Shown one piece after another: positions 25,999-34,855 of a stretch of DNA of 64,000 bases (the first letter of the stretch is position 1; every line of letters begins with the position of its first letter). The position numbers and the translations under genes are program-made. Where the stretch lies: positions 150,500-214,499 of the forward strand of contig DATLUQ010000013.1 in NCBI GenBank assembly GCA_035533015.1, given 5' to 3'. Under the pieces are notes generated by a model, which ran no database searches, had not been told where the DNA came from, and saw nothing but the letters and a program-made list of their open reading frames with translations. This DNA comes from Gemmatimonadaceae bacterium. GTDB taxonomy: Bacteria > Gemmatimonadota > Gemmatimonadetes > Gemmatimonadales > Gemmatimonadaceae.

Positions 25999-27821
25999 TT
26001 CCGGACGACGTTGTGGAGCGCGTGGCCGACGCGGCCGACATCGTGCAGATCATCGGCGAGCACGTGAAGCTCAAGCGCGTGGGCCGCACGTGGCGCGGCC
26101 CCTGTCCCTTTCATCAGGGCACCCACCCCAACTTCTCCGTCACGCCGGGCGGCGGGTACCGCTGCTGGTCGTGCGGCGAGAAGGGCAGCGTGTTCACCTT
26201 CGTACAGAAGCGGCTCGGCATGGACTTCGTGGACGCCGTGAAATACGTGGGGCAGAAGGCGGGGATCGACGTGCAGGAGGTGTCACGGAAGCGCGAGGGC
26301 CCCGACGCGCGCGAGCCGCTGTGGGAGGCCAACGCCGCCGCCGCCGAGTACTTCCGGCGCATGTTGTGGGAAGGCGAGTCCGGCTTGGCAGCGCGCGAGT
26401 ATCTGGCGCAACGCGAGGTGAACCAGGAGCAGGCCGACCGGTTCATGCTCGGATTCGCGCCACGCGAGATCGGCCTCATGCGGGCGCACCTGCAGACGCT
26501 GGGCTTCGACGACGAACGCCAGTTGCTGGCCGGGTTGCTCGTGAAGCGGGACGAGACGGAGGAGCCGCGGCCGCGGTTCCGTGGACGGCTCATGTTCCCG
26601 ATCCTCGACGCGCAGGGCCGCGTGGTGGCGTTCGGTGGGCGGCTGATCGGGTCCGGCGAGCCCAAGTATCTCAATTCCGGGGAATCGCCCACGTTCATCA
26701 AGGGGCGCACGCTGTATGGCCTGTCGTGGGCCAAGAACGCCATCCGGCGTAGCGACCGCGCGATCCTGGTGGAGGGCTACTTCGACTGCGTGCGGTTGAT
26801 GATGGCGGGGGTGGATGATGTGGTGGCGCCGCTCGGCACCGCGCTCGCCGAGCCGCAGGCCGAGCTGCTGCGGCGCTACACCCGCAACGTATACCTGCTG
26901 TACGACAGCGACACGGCGGGGCTCAAAGCCACCTTCCGCGCCGGCGACGAATTGCTGCGCCTCGGCATGTCGGTGCAGGTCGTCACGCTGCCGGAGGGGG
27001 AGGATCCCGACAGCTTCGTGCGCGCGCACGGCAAGGAGAAGCTCGAGGAACACCTCGCGCAGGCGATCGACGTGTTCGAGCGGAAGATCCAACTGCTCGA
27101 CCGCGGCGGATGGTTCGGCGATCTGAGGCGCAAGCGTCAGGCGCTGGACCGGCTGCTGCCCACGCTCCGCGCGGTGACCGATCCGATCACCCGTGACCTG
27201 TATATCGCGCGGACGGCCGAGGCCGCGGGGGTGAGCCGGGACCTCCTCGAGCGCGAGATTGGACACGGTCCGGAGCCGGTGCGGGGGGGCGGGGGACCGC
27301 CGGACGCGCCGCCCGAGTATTACGAAGAGAGCGCCCCGGAAGTGCCGCGGCGTGCGGTGCGCCGTGACCCGCGGCGCACGCCCGGGGTTAGGACTGAATG
27401 GGAGCTGGTGCGTGTGATGTTGCAGCAGCCGACGTATGTTGAGACGGTGGCGGAACGCGTGGGACCGCAGGAATTCCGCGATCCGGCGCTGCGCGCGATC
27501 TACGCGCGGATGGCCGCCGCGGCGACCGAACGTTCCACGGAGCAGCTGGCGGCGGGGCTCGACGACGACGCGACCGCCGTATTGGAGCAGTTGCTCGAAC
27601 AAGGCGGTGGCGACGAAGACGTCGAGCGTACGGTGAAGGATTGTCTTGCAGCGCTGCAGTTGGAACGGCTGCAGGACGCGCTGCGGGAGATCGATCGCCA
27701 GCTTCCGCTGGCCACGGGCGCTGAGCAGGACGCGCTCATGGTGCGCAAGCAGCAGTTGACGGACGAGTGGCGCTCTTTGGGCGGGCGCGGCTGGAAATCG
27801 TTCGGTAGACCACGCCCGTGA
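25995..27821 (+). CDS. dnaG: DNA primase DnaG
   Basis: 608 residues, GTG start overlapping the mutS2 TGA. It makes RNA primers at the replication fork. Zinc-binding domain: Cys37, His40, Cys57, Cys60. The N-terminal catalytic half includes F-G-G-R and E-P-K-Y-L-N-S; the Toprim core has L-V-E-G-Y-F-D and Y-D-S-D-T-A-G. The C-terminal region (about 460-608), which binds the replicative helicase, follows a Pro/Gly-rich linker near 430-460. The protein is of usual length. Confidence 0.97.
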   Translation: MIPDDVVERVADAADIVQIIGEHVKLKRVGRTWRGPCPFHQGTHPNFSVTPGGGYRCWSCGEKGSVFTFVQKRLGMDFVDAVKYVGQKAGIDVQEVSRKREGPDAREPLWEANAAAAEYFRRMLWEGESGLAAREYLAQREVNQEQADRFMLGFAPREIGLMRAHLQTLGFDDERQLLAGLLVKRDETEEPRPRFRGRLMFPILDAQGRVVAFGGRLIGSGEPKYLNSGESPTFIKGRTLYGLSWAKNAIRRSDRAILVEGYFDCVRLMMAGVDDVVAPLGTALAEPQAELLRRYTRNVYLLYDSDTAGLKATFRAGDELLRLGMSVQVVTLPEGEDPDSFVRAHGKEKLEEHLAQAIDVFERKIQLLDRGGWFGDLRRKRQALDRLLPTLRAVTDPITRDLYIARTAEAAGVSRDLLEREIGHGPEPVRGGGGPPDAPPEYYEESAPEVPRRAVRRDPRRTPGVRTEWELVRVMLQQPTYVETVAERVGPQEFRDPALRAIYARMAAAATERSTEQLAAGLDDDATAVLEQLLEQGGGDEDVERTVKDCLAALQLERLQDALREIDRQLPLATGAEQDALMVRKQQLTDEWRSLGGRGWKSFGRPRP

Positions 27822-27837
27822 CCAGGGAGAACGGTAC

Positions 27838-28542
27838 GTGCATCAGGATGTGGTGATCTTATTGGAGGTCCAGCAGCAGGACGCGGCCATCTTCCAACTC
27901 GAAGACCGGCTGGCAGCGCTGGCGCCGCGGCTGGCGGCGCTGGAAGCCGACACGCAGCGTGCCGAGCACGCGCTGGCCGAAGTCCGTGCCGGCATCGAGG
28001 CCGAGGAGAAGCGGCAACGCGACGCACAGTTCCGGATCGATCAGCACCGGGAGTTGTTGAAGCGGCATGAGCAGGTGCTCAACACGGTGACCTCGCCGCG
28101 CGAGGCGGCGGCCGCGGTGGCGCAGACGGAACAGGCGCGCCGCATGCTGGCCGACGACGAGCAGGAAATGGCGTCGATCCACTCGCGCGTCGCGGAACTG
28201 CGGTCGCACGCTGCGGAGCGCGAGAAGGACGTGGAAGCCACGCGCGCCGCCCAGGCGGGGGCACGGGAGACGCTCGCCGCCGAACGTGGAGAAATCGAGC
28301 GGGCGGTGGCGGCTGCGCACGCGGAACGCGATGCGCGTTCCGCAAACGTCTCGCGCTCGCTCCTTACGCGGTACGACCGGATCCAGAAGCGACAGCGGTC
28401 GGTGGCCCTGTACGCGCTGCGGGGGCAGTCGTGCGGCAACTGCGACACGATCATCCCCATGCAGCGGCGGAACGTGATGGTGGGCTCGGGCACGCCGGAG
28501 GTCTGCGAAGGGTGCGGAGTGCTCCTGTACGCAGGCGAATGA
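27838..28542 (+). CDS. Coiled-coil protein with C-terminal C4 zinc ribbon (CdsZ/DUF164 family)
   Basis: 234 residues, GTG start. Residues about 5-180 are almost entirely charged heptad-like helix, consistent with a long antiparallel coiled coil. The C-terminus has S-C-G-N-C-D (about 200-205) and V-C-E-G-C-G (about 222-227), a C4 zinc ribbon. Family members are widespread and have been tied to nucleic-acid or secretion roles in different bacteria, so function here is open. Its position between dnaG and recJ hints at a DNA or RNA context. Confidence 0.85.
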   Translation: MHQDVVILLEVQQQDAAIFQLEDRLAALAPRLAALEADTQRAEHALAEVRAGIEAEEKRQRDAQFRIDQHRELLKRHEQVLNTVTSPREAAAAVAQTEQARRMLADDEQEMASIHSRVAELRSHAAEREKDVEATRAAQAGARETLAAERGEIERAVAAAHAERDARSANVSRSLLTRYDRIQKRQRSVALYALRGQSCGNCDTIIPMQRRNVMVGSGTPEVCEGCGVLLYAGE

Positions 28543-28580
28543 TGGTTGTTGAGGTGGGCTGCCGGACATAGCTTTCGCGC

Positions 28581-30302
28581 GTGACCGTCCCTGAAATCCG
28601 GCTGCGGAGCCGCACCCGGTGGGTGATGGCGGCGGAGCCCGACGCGCACGCCGTTGCCGAACTGGCCGCCGCCCTGCACCTGCCCGAGACGGTGTGCCGG
28701 TTGATGGTCGGCCGTGGGCACGCCGACCCGGAGCAGGCCAAGCGCTTCCTGCGGCCGCGGCTGGAGCACCTCCACGAGCCCTCCACGCTGCTCGACCTGG
28801 ACCGCGCCGTGGAGCGCCTGAGCCACGCCATCCGCGGCGGCGAGGTGGTGCTCATCCACGGCGACTACGACGTGGACGGCATGTGCTCCACGACGATCCT
28901 GCTCAAGACGCTGCGCGCGTTGGGCGCCAACGCCGTGCCGTTCATTCCGCAACGGCTGCGCGACGGGTACGACCTCACCGACGCCGGAGTGCGGGCCGCG
29001 CAGGAGCACGGCGCGCGCGTCGTGGTCACCTGCGACTGCGGCACGAGCGCGCACGAGCCGGTACGTCGCCTCACGGCCGCCGGCGTGGATGTGATCATCA
29101 CCGACCACCACCTGCCGGGCGGGCCGCTTCCCGACGCGTTCGCGATCATCAACCCCCAACGGCCTGGCTGCCCGTCGCCGGACAAGGACCTGGCCGCCGT
29201 GGGCGTTGCGTTCAAGCTCGCGCTGGCCCTCGTGCGCGCCTTCGGCGGCAACGAGCAGGCGGTGTACGAGATGCTCGACCTCGTGGCGCTCGCCACGGTG
29301 GCCGACATCGCCCCGCTGCGCGGCGAGAATCGCGTGTTCGTACGGTACGGGCTGCGGTTGCTCGCCGAGACGCGGAACGTCGGGCTGCGGGCCCTGATCC
29401 GCGCGGCGGGGCTCGACCGCAAGGCCATGACGGCCGGGCGCGTCGGCTTCATCCTCGCGCCGCGGCTCAACGCGGTGGGGCGGCTCGACCGTGCCATGCG
29501 CGGGGTCGAGTTGCTCACCACCGACGACGAATCCCGCGCCAACGCGTTGGCGCGCGAGTTCGAGGAGTTGAACGCCCGCCGCCAGGACCTGGACCGCCGC
29601 ACGCTCGACGACGCGCGGCGCATGGCCGAGGGGCTGGACCTCGACCGCACGTACGGCCTCGTACTCGCCGGTGAGGGCTGGCACGCCGGCGTGATCGGGA
29701 TCGTGGCCTCCCGGCTGGTGGAGGAGTTCGGGCGTCCCACGATCCTCATTGCGCTCGAGGGCGACGAGGGGAAGGGGTCGGGGCGCTCGATTTCATCGTT
29801 CGACCTGCACGGCGGCATCAGCCGCTGCCGCGACCTGCTCATCCGCTTCGGGGGGCACCGCGCGGCGGCCGGTGTGACCATCGCGCGGCACCAGGTTGCC
29901 GCGTTCGCCGAGCGGTTCAACGCGGTGGCGCTCGAGACGCTCACGGCCGACGATCTCGTGCCCGAATTGCGCACCGATCTGGAACTGCCCTTCGACGCGG
30001 CCACGGAGGATCTGGAATCGCTGCTCCGGCACTTGGAACCGTGCGGCGTTGGAAACCCGTCGCCCGTTCTCGTTTCGCGCGGTGTGACGTTGGGCGCCCC
30101 GCCCAGGGCGATCGGCAAGGACGGCCTCCGCCTGGTGCTGCAAGGGGGCGGACACACGCTCACGGCGATTGGTTGGGGGATGGCGGGCCGTCGTAGCGAG
30201 CTGGACCTGGGCCGGCCCATCGATGTGGCGTTCCGGCTCGAACGCGACGAATGGAACGGGGAATCGCGGCTGCAAGCCCGGCTGGCCGACTTCCGGGGCT
30301 GA
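28581..30302 (+). CDS. recJ: Single-stranded-DNA-specific exonuclease RecJ
   Basis: 573 residues, GTG start. A DHH-superfamily 5'-3' ssDNA exonuclease used in RecF-type repair and mismatch repair. Metal-binding motifs: G-D-Y-D-V-D-G (about 94-100), D-C-G-T-S (about 151-155, variant of D-x-G), I-T-D-H-H-L-P (about 174-180), V-A-D-I-A-P; DHHA1 part with G-S-G-R-S and G-G-H-R-A-A-A-G (about 417-424); OB-fold region at the C-terminus. The length is usual. rsmD starts two bases after the stop. Confidence 0.97.
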   Translation: MTVPEIRLRSRTRWVMAAEPDAHAVAELAAALHLPETVCRLMVGRGHADPEQAKRFLRPRLEHLHEPSTLLDLDRAVERLSHAIRGGEVVLIHGDYDVDGMCSTTILLKTLRALGANAVPFIPQRLRDGYDLTDAGVRAAQEHGARVVVTCDCGTSAHEPVRRLTAAGVDVIITDHHLPGGPLPDAFAIINPQRPGCPSPDKDLAAVGVAFKLALALVRAFGGNEQAVYEMLDLVALATVADIAPLRGENRVFVRYGLRLLAETRNVGLRALIRAAGLDRKAMTAGRVGFILAPRLNAVGRLDRAMRGVELLTTDDESRANALAREFEELNARRQDLDRRTLDDARRMAEGLDLDRTYGLVLAGEGWHAGVIGIVASRLVEEFGRPTILIALEGDEGKGSGRSISSFDLHGGISRCRDLLIRFGGHRAAAGVTIARHQVAAFAERFNAVALETLTADDLVPELRTDLELPFDAATEDLESLLRHLEPCGVGNPSPVLVSRGVTLGAPPRAIGKDGLRLVLQGGGHTLTAIGWGMAGRRSELDLGRPIDVAFRLERDEWNGESRLQARLADFRG

Positions 30303-30304
30303 CC

Positions 30305-30823
30305 ATGCGCATCGTGGGTGGAAGATGGCGTGGACGCCGCATCAAGCCGCCGGCAGACGATCGGGTGCGTCCCACCGCCGATCGCGTGCGCGAAGCGTGG
30401 ATGAGCATCGTGTCGCCCTGGCTTCCCGATGCGCGCGTGCTCGATCTGTATGCCGGCTCGGGTGCGCTCGGGCTGGAGGCCCTGTCGCGTGGCGCGGCCG
30501 AGGCGCACCTGGTGGAGATTTTGCCGTCCTCGCTGCGGTGCATGGCGGACAATGCCGCAACACTGGGGGCGGGCGGCGCGGCCGTGATCCATCGCGGCGA
30601 TGCGCTGCGATTCGCGCAGGGACTGGAGGCGCACGCCTACGACGTCGCGTTCGCCGATCCGCCGTATGGGCAGGGGTTGGCCACCCGGCTCGCGGAAGCC
30701 TGGCTGGCGGTGCCCTTTGCCGACATCCTAGGCGTGGAGCATCGCCGGGATGAGCATCTCCCGGGTGACGGCGAGCGGCGGGTCTACGGCGACACGGTGA
30801 TCACGATCTTTCGCGTGGAATAG
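30305..30823 (+). CDS. rsmD: 16S rRNA (guanine966-N2)-methyltransferase RsmD
   Basis: 172 residues. It methylates G966 of 16S rRNA with SAM. Seen: N-terminal M-R-I-V-G-G-x-W-R-G-R, the conserved R-P-T-x-D-R-V-R-E (about 22-30), motif I V-L-D-L-Y-A-G-S-G-A-L-G (about 45-56), and the catalytic D-P-P-Y motif (about 119-122). ATG 30305 is preferred over the earlier in-frame ATG at 30251, which lies inside recJ and adds unrelated residues. About 107 bases separate it from coaD. Confidence 0.96.
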   Translation: MRIVGGRWRGRRIKPPADDRVRPTADRVREAWMSIVSPWLPDARVLDLYAGSGALGLEALSRGAAEAHLVEILPSSLRCMADNAATLGAGGAAVIHRGDALRFAQGLEAHAYDVAFADPPYGQGLATRLAEAWLAVPFADILGVEHRRDEHLPGDGERRVYGDTVITIFRVE

Positions 30824-30930
30824 CGGTGGGCGGCGCGCGCGGCGGGTGCTATCATTAGCGGAGCGTGCCGGCGGAGGTTGAAGCGCCGCCGGCGGGAGCA
30901 GGCCGCGAGGACTCTCACGCCCCGAATGCC

Positions 30931-31416
30931 ATGACGCGCACTGCCATCTACGCCGGAAGTTTCGACCCGATCACGCGCGGACACGAAGATCTGATGCTGC
31001 GCAGCCTCGGTTTCGTGGACCGGTTGGTCGTGGCCGTGACCACCAACGTGGCCAAGCAGCCCCTCTTTCCGGTGGCCGAGCGCGTGCAGTTGATCACGGC
31101 CGCAGTGGGCAACGAAGCGCGGATCGACGTGCGCGCATTCACCGGGCTGCTGGTGGATTTCGCCCGGCAGGTGGGCGCCACCCTGTTCATCCGCGGCCTG
31201 CGCGCGGTGAGCGATTTCGAATATGAGTATCAGATGGCACTCATGAACCGCCACCTGTCGCCCAATCTCGAGACGGTCTTCATGGTCCCGTCGCTCGATA
31301 CGACCTACATCAGCGCGAGCCTGGTGCGCGAGGTGGCCAGGTTCGGAGGCGATCTGAGCGGCCTGGTGCATCCGGTGGTGGCCGAGGCCCTGCGCCGGAA
31401 GTTCGCTCCGGCATGA
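30931..31416 (+). CDS. coaD: Phosphopantetheine adenylyltransferase CoaD
   Basis: 161 residues. It transfers AMP to 4'-phosphopantetheine, the penultimate step of CoA synthesis. The nucleotidyltransferase motif G-S-F-D-P-I-T-R-G-H (about 9-18) and the C-terminal Y-I-S-A-S-L-V-R-E (about 125-133; usually I-S-S-S/T) are present. ATG 30931 has no clear Shine-Dalgarno; a GTG at 30865 is in frame but adds unrelated residues. The leader has an 8-bp GC hairpin at 30867-30893. The stop overlaps pta, linking CoA supply to acetyl-CoA use. Confidence 0.96.
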   Translation: MTRTAIYAGSFDPITRGHEDLMLRSLGFVDRLVVAVTTNVAKQPLFPVAERVQLITAAVGNEARIDVRAFTGLLVDFARQVGATLFIRGLRAVSDFEYEYQMALMNRHLSPNLETVFMVPSLDTTYISASLVREVARFGGDLSGLVHPVVAEALRRKFAPA

Positions 31417-32444
31417 GCTTCCTGGCCGACGTCCGCGCGCGCGCCGCGGCGCTCCACCGACGCGTGATCTTTCCGGAGACGGCCGACGCGCGGACGCTCG
31501 AGGCGGTGCGGGCGCTCAAGGCGCAGGCCGTGGTGGTGCCGCTCGCGGTGCTGGATCCGGCGGCGCCCGCATCGCACGCCGCGGTGCGCGCCCTCGGCGT
31601 CGAGGTGGTCGATCCGTCCGCGGACGCGCGGGTGGACCAGATCGCGCACCTGCTGTACGCGGCGCGCCACGAAAAGGGGATGACGGAGGGCGAGGCCGCG
31701 CGGCTGGCCACCACGCCGCTGTACTTCGCCGACGGGTTGGTGCGGTTGGGTGTGGCCGACGCGTGCGTGGCCGGCGTGTGCCACACCACGGCCGACGTGC
31801 TGCGCGCGTCGCTGGCCCTGCTCGGTCCCGCCCCCGGTGTGCACACCGTGTCGAGCGCGTTCTACATGGTCGTCCCGCCGTTTCGCGGCACGGAGAACGA
31901 CGAGGTGCTCACGTTCACTGACTGCGCGGTGATTCCGTATCCCACGGTCGACCAGTTGGTCGACATCGCGATCGCTGCGGCGCGCGACCGGCGGCGCATC
32001 GTGGGGGACGAGCCCGTGGTGGCGTTCCTGTCGTTCAGCACCTACGGCAGTGCCGGCGGTCCGAGCGTGGAGCTCGTCCGCCACGCCGTTCGGCTGACCC
32101 GGGCGTGCGCGCCGGACCTGGCGATCGACGGCGAGATGCAGGCCGATGCGGCGCTCATCGCGTCGGTGGCGGCCCGCAAGGTGCCCGGGAGCGTGGTGGG
32201 TGGGCGGGCCAACGTGCTCGTGTTCCCCTCGCTCGACGCCGGGAACATCGCCTACAAGTTGGTGCAACGCCTGGCCGACGCCACCGCGGTCGGGCCGATC
32301 GTGCAGGGACTCAAGCGGCCGTGCAGCGACCTTTCGCGCGGCGCGACGAGTGACGACATATTCCACGTGGCGGCAGTGACCGCCCTTCAGGCACACGACG
32401 GTGCGGCCACCGCCGCGCCGGCCCCCGAGGAGAACAAGGCATGA
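31413..32444 (+). CDS. pta: Phosphate acetyltransferase (short PTA type)
   Basis: 343 residues, single PTA_PTB domain. It interconverts acetyl-CoA and acetyl phosphate. Family blocks include V-I-F-P-E (start of the domain), H-T-T-A-D-V-L-R-A (about 128-136), S-S-A-F-Y-M-V, F-S-T-Y-G-S-A (near 210), D-G-E-M-Q-A-D-A-A-L (about 238-247), G-G-R-A-N-V-L-V-F-P and the terminal Q-G-L-K-R-P-C-S-D-L-S-R-G. ATGA overlaps join it to coaD upstream and to the STAS gene downstream. No acetate kinase gene is seen here. Confidence 0.95.
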   Translation: MSFLADVRARAAALHRRVIFPETADARTLEAVRALKAQAVVVPLAVLDPAAPASHAAVRALGVEVVDPSADARVDQIAHLLYAARHEKGMTEGEAARLATTPLYFADGLVRLGVADACVAGVCHTTADVLRASLALLGPAPGVHTVSSAFYMVVPPFRGTENDEVLTFTDCAVIPYPTVDQLVDIAIAAARDRRRIVGDEPVVAFLSFSTYGSAGGPSVELVRHAVRLTRACAPDLAIDGEMQADAALIASVAARKVPGSVVGGRANVLVFPSLDAGNIAYKLVQRLADATAVGPIVQGLKRPCSDLSRGATSDDIFHVAAVTALQAHDGAATAAPAPEENKA

Positions 32445-32773
32445 GCTTCACCATCACCAAGCAGGGCGACATTTCCATCGTCGAGATCGACGGCCAGTTG
32501 ATCGTCGGCAACCGGCAGGAACTCAAGCAGAAGATGCTCGACGCGCTCGAGCACGGAGCACGCAAGCTGCTCGTCGACTTCACCAAGACCGGGTACATCG
32601 ACAGCTCGGGACTCGGCGTGCTCGTCTCGCTCTCCAAGAAGATCCGCGAGCAGGGCGGGGAACTGCGGCTGGCCGCGCTCAACGAGGACCTGCGGACGCT
32701 GTTCGAACTGACCAAACTCGACACGCTGTTCCAGATCTCCGATAGCCGCGAGCAGGCGCTCGCGAGCTTCTGA
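32441..32773 (+). CDS. STAS-domain anti-sigma-factor antagonist (RsbV/SpoIIAA-like)
   Basis: 110 residues, one STAS domain. The phosphoacceptor loop Y-I-D-S-S-G-L-G-V is at about 52-60 (Ser55/Ser56). In partner switching the unphosphorylated form binds the anti-sigma kinase and releases its client. ATG 32441 overlaps the pta stop. The anti-sigma kinase and SpoIIE phosphatase that would control its phosphorylation are encoded immediately downstream. No sigma factor gene lies in the operon. Confidence 0.93.
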   Translation: MSFTITKQGDISIVEIDGQLIVGNRQELKQKMLDALEHGARKLLVDFTKTGYIDSSGLGVLVSLSKKIREQGGELRLAALNEDLRTLFELTKLDTLFQISDSREQALASF

Positions 32774-32812
32774 TCCACCAATCGAGTCGACGCTGACGCG
32801 AGGGTGAGCTCC

Positions 32813-33259
32813 ATGCCTGGGCCGCGGGACCAGTTCCCGGAGGCGCGTATTCTCGAGTTCGAGATTCCGAGCGACGTGCGGTTCATCGAGCGCGTGGTCG
32901 AGGCCGTGCGCGCCGAGTGCCGGACGATGTGCTACACCGAGCGGCATGTCGCGCTCAACGTGCCGGTGGCGCTCACCGAGGCGCTCTCCAACGCCATCCT
33001 GCGCGGCAATGGCGAGCGCCGCGACCGGTCGGTGCTCATCCGGGCGCATGTCGGCGATGTGCGGTTGATCATGGAGGTGACGGACGAGGGCCAGGGGTTC
33101 GACCTCGATGCGTGTCTGATGGACCCGACCACCCCCGAGCGGCTGCTCAGCGAGGATGGCCGCGGCCTGTACCTCATGCTCAAGCTCATGGACCACGTAG
33201 AGCGTGTGCAGGCCCAACGGGGCAACCTCGTGCGCATGATCCTCAACCGCGCCTCATGA
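32813..33259 (+). CDS. RsbW-like anti-sigma serine kinase (HATPase_c)
   Basis: 148 residues from ATG 32813 (GTG 32804 is an alternative). GHKL ATPase fold with N box A-L-T-E-A-L-S-N-A (Glu57, Asn60), G1 box T-D-E-G-Q-G-F-D (about 90-97) and G2 box G-R-G-L-Y-L-M (about 116-122). Such proteins phosphorylate the STAS antagonist and bind a sigma factor or other client. The last four bases overlap the phosphatase gene. The client is not identifiable from the window. Confidence 0.92.
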   Translation: MPGPRDQFPEARILEFEIPSDVRFIERVVEAVRAECRTMCYTERHVALNVPVALTEALSNAILRGNGERRDRSVLIRAHVGDVRLIMEVTDEGQGFDLDACLMDPTTPERLLSEDGRGLYLMLKLMDHVERVQAQRGNLVRMILNRAS

Positions 33260-34845
33260 GCGATCTCACCTCGGTGCTCTCGGCGTTCAAAGAAGCGACG
33301 CGCTGCGAGGCGGCCGTGTGGGTCGAGCCGCGCGGCGGCGGACCGCCGCGCTGCGAGGCAGCCACCTATCGCGCTCCACCCCCCGAGCGATGGACGGGGC
33401 CGTCGGAGGGCGCGCAACGCGTCTCCACCCCGGACGGCCCCGCCCTCATCGCCACCGTGCCCGGGCCCCGGCACGCGTGGCTGCTCCTGGGGCCCAGTCC
33501 ATCCAGCCGCGCCGCCCTCGAGACGCACCTCCGCTTCCTCCTCCCCGTCGTCTCGCACTTCCTCCAAGCGTCCCTCGAAGTAGAACACGCCGCAACCGAA
33601 CTCGCCGACCGGTACGAGGAAATCAACCTCCTCTATACGATCGGAGAGATCCTCGGTCGTACGGTGGCGTTGGAGGAGGCGGCCCACACGATCCTCACCG
33701 AGATCTCCGAAACGGTGGGCGCCCGGCGCGCCAGCGTGCTCGTGTTCGACGAACCGTCGCGCGAACTCCGCGTGGTCGCCGCCCTTGGGGCACGCCCCGC
33801 GGCGCTGCCCTCCATTTCCGCCGATGACGAGTGCAGCGTTACGGCCCGCGTCTTCCGCACCATGCACCCGGAGATCGTCGAAGCCGCCGAATCACCGTGC
33901 CCGCAGGAGCGCGATCACCGCGACGGCGCCATGATGTCGGTGCCGATCCTCTGGAGCACGCCCCGCGGCGCCCAGGCGCTGGGGGTGGTCAATCTCTCGG
34001 GTCGGCGGAACGGCGAGCCGTTCTCCGCCGGCGATCAGAAGCTCATCGCCGCCATCGCCACCCAGATCGGCACAGCCATCCAGAACGCCCGCTTGGTGCG
34101 CCATTCCGTCGCCCAACAGCGGCTGTCGCACGAGATGCAGATGGCGCACGACCTGCAGATGAAACTGCTCCCCAGCGGGGCTGAACTGGCGGCCGACGCC
34201 GACGCCGCGGCGCGCGTGGTGCCGGCGGAAAGCGTGGGCGGCGACTTCTACAATTTCTTCCGGCTGGGCCGCGGTCGCGTGGGCGCGCTGCTCGGTGACG
34301 TGTCGGGCCACGGCTACCAGGCGGCACTCATCATGGCGCTCGTCATGAGCGCCTCGGCCATCCACTCCAAGACCACCGCTGATCCGGGTGAGACGCTCAA
34401 TGCGCTGCTCGCGTCGTTGCGCGAAGAACTGACGGCCACCGAGATGTTCCTGTCGGCATTCTACGCCGTGATCGATCGCAGCAACGGCACGCTCCGCTAC
34501 GCCAACGCCGGTCACCCGTCGGCGTTTCTCGTGCACGGCGACGGGTCGAGTGAACGACTGTCGGCGCTCGACCCGCCGCTCGGCCTCGGCGCCGAATCGC
34601 CCCACTCCGGCAAGCGCAAGTGGGACGCTAACGGCGACCTCCTGCTGCTGTTCACCGACGGCGTGAGCGACGCGCGCAATCGCGAGGGCGAGCGGTTCGG
34701 CGAGCGGCGCGTGCTCGACGTGGTCAGACGCCACTGCTCCGAAACGTCGTCGGCGATCGTCGAGCGCGTGTTCCAGGCGGTGGACGAGTTCCTGCGCGGC
34801 GCGCGGTTCCGCGACGACCTCACGGTCGTCGTGGTGCGGAGCTGA
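33256..34845 (+). CDS. GAF-domain SpoIIE-type PP2C serine phosphatase (RsbU-like)
   Basis: 529 residues. N-terminal about 1-115 has no assigned domain; GAF sensor about 125-290; SpoIIE/PP2C phosphatase about 310-529 with metal-binding E-S-V-G-G-D-F-Y (about 326-333), L-G-D-V-S-G-H-G (about 347-354), N-A-G-H-P, F-T-D-G-V-S-D-A-R and a final R-D-D-L-T. Linker helix M-A-H-D-L-Q precedes the catalytic part. It should dephosphorylate the STAS protein in response to a signal bound by the GAF domain. ATG 33256 overlaps the kinase stop. rsmA starts 10 bp later. Confidence 0.94.
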   Translation: MSDLTSVLSAFKEATRCEAAVWVEPRGGGPPRCEAATYRAPPPERWTGPSEGAQRVSTPDGPALIATVPGPRHAWLLLGPSPSSRAALETHLRFLLPVVSHFLQASLEVEHAATELADRYEEINLLYTIGEILGRTVALEEAAHTILTEISETVGARRASVLVFDEPSRELRVVAALGARPAALPSISADDECSVTARVFRTMHPEIVEAAESPCPQERDHRDGAMMSVPILWSTPRGAQALGVVNLSGRRNGEPFSAGDQKLIAAIATQIGTAIQNARLVRHSVAQQRLSHEMQMAHDLQMKLLPSGAELAADADAAARVVPAESVGGDFYNFFRLGRGRVGALLGDVSGHGYQAALIMALVMSASAIHSKTTADPGETLNALLASLREELTATEMFLSAFYAVIDRSNGTLRYANAGHPSAFLVHGDGSSERLSALDPPLGLGAESPHSGKRKWDANGDLLLLFTDGVSDARNREGERFGERRVLDVVRRHCSETSSAIVERVFQAVDEFLRGARFRDDLTVVVVRS

Positions 34846-34855
34846 CGGCCGCGCA

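Noticed and set aside
30845..30930. Riboswitch in the coaD leader
   Set aside because: Only a single GC hairpin (30867-30893) is seen; no conserved aptamer sequence is recognisable.
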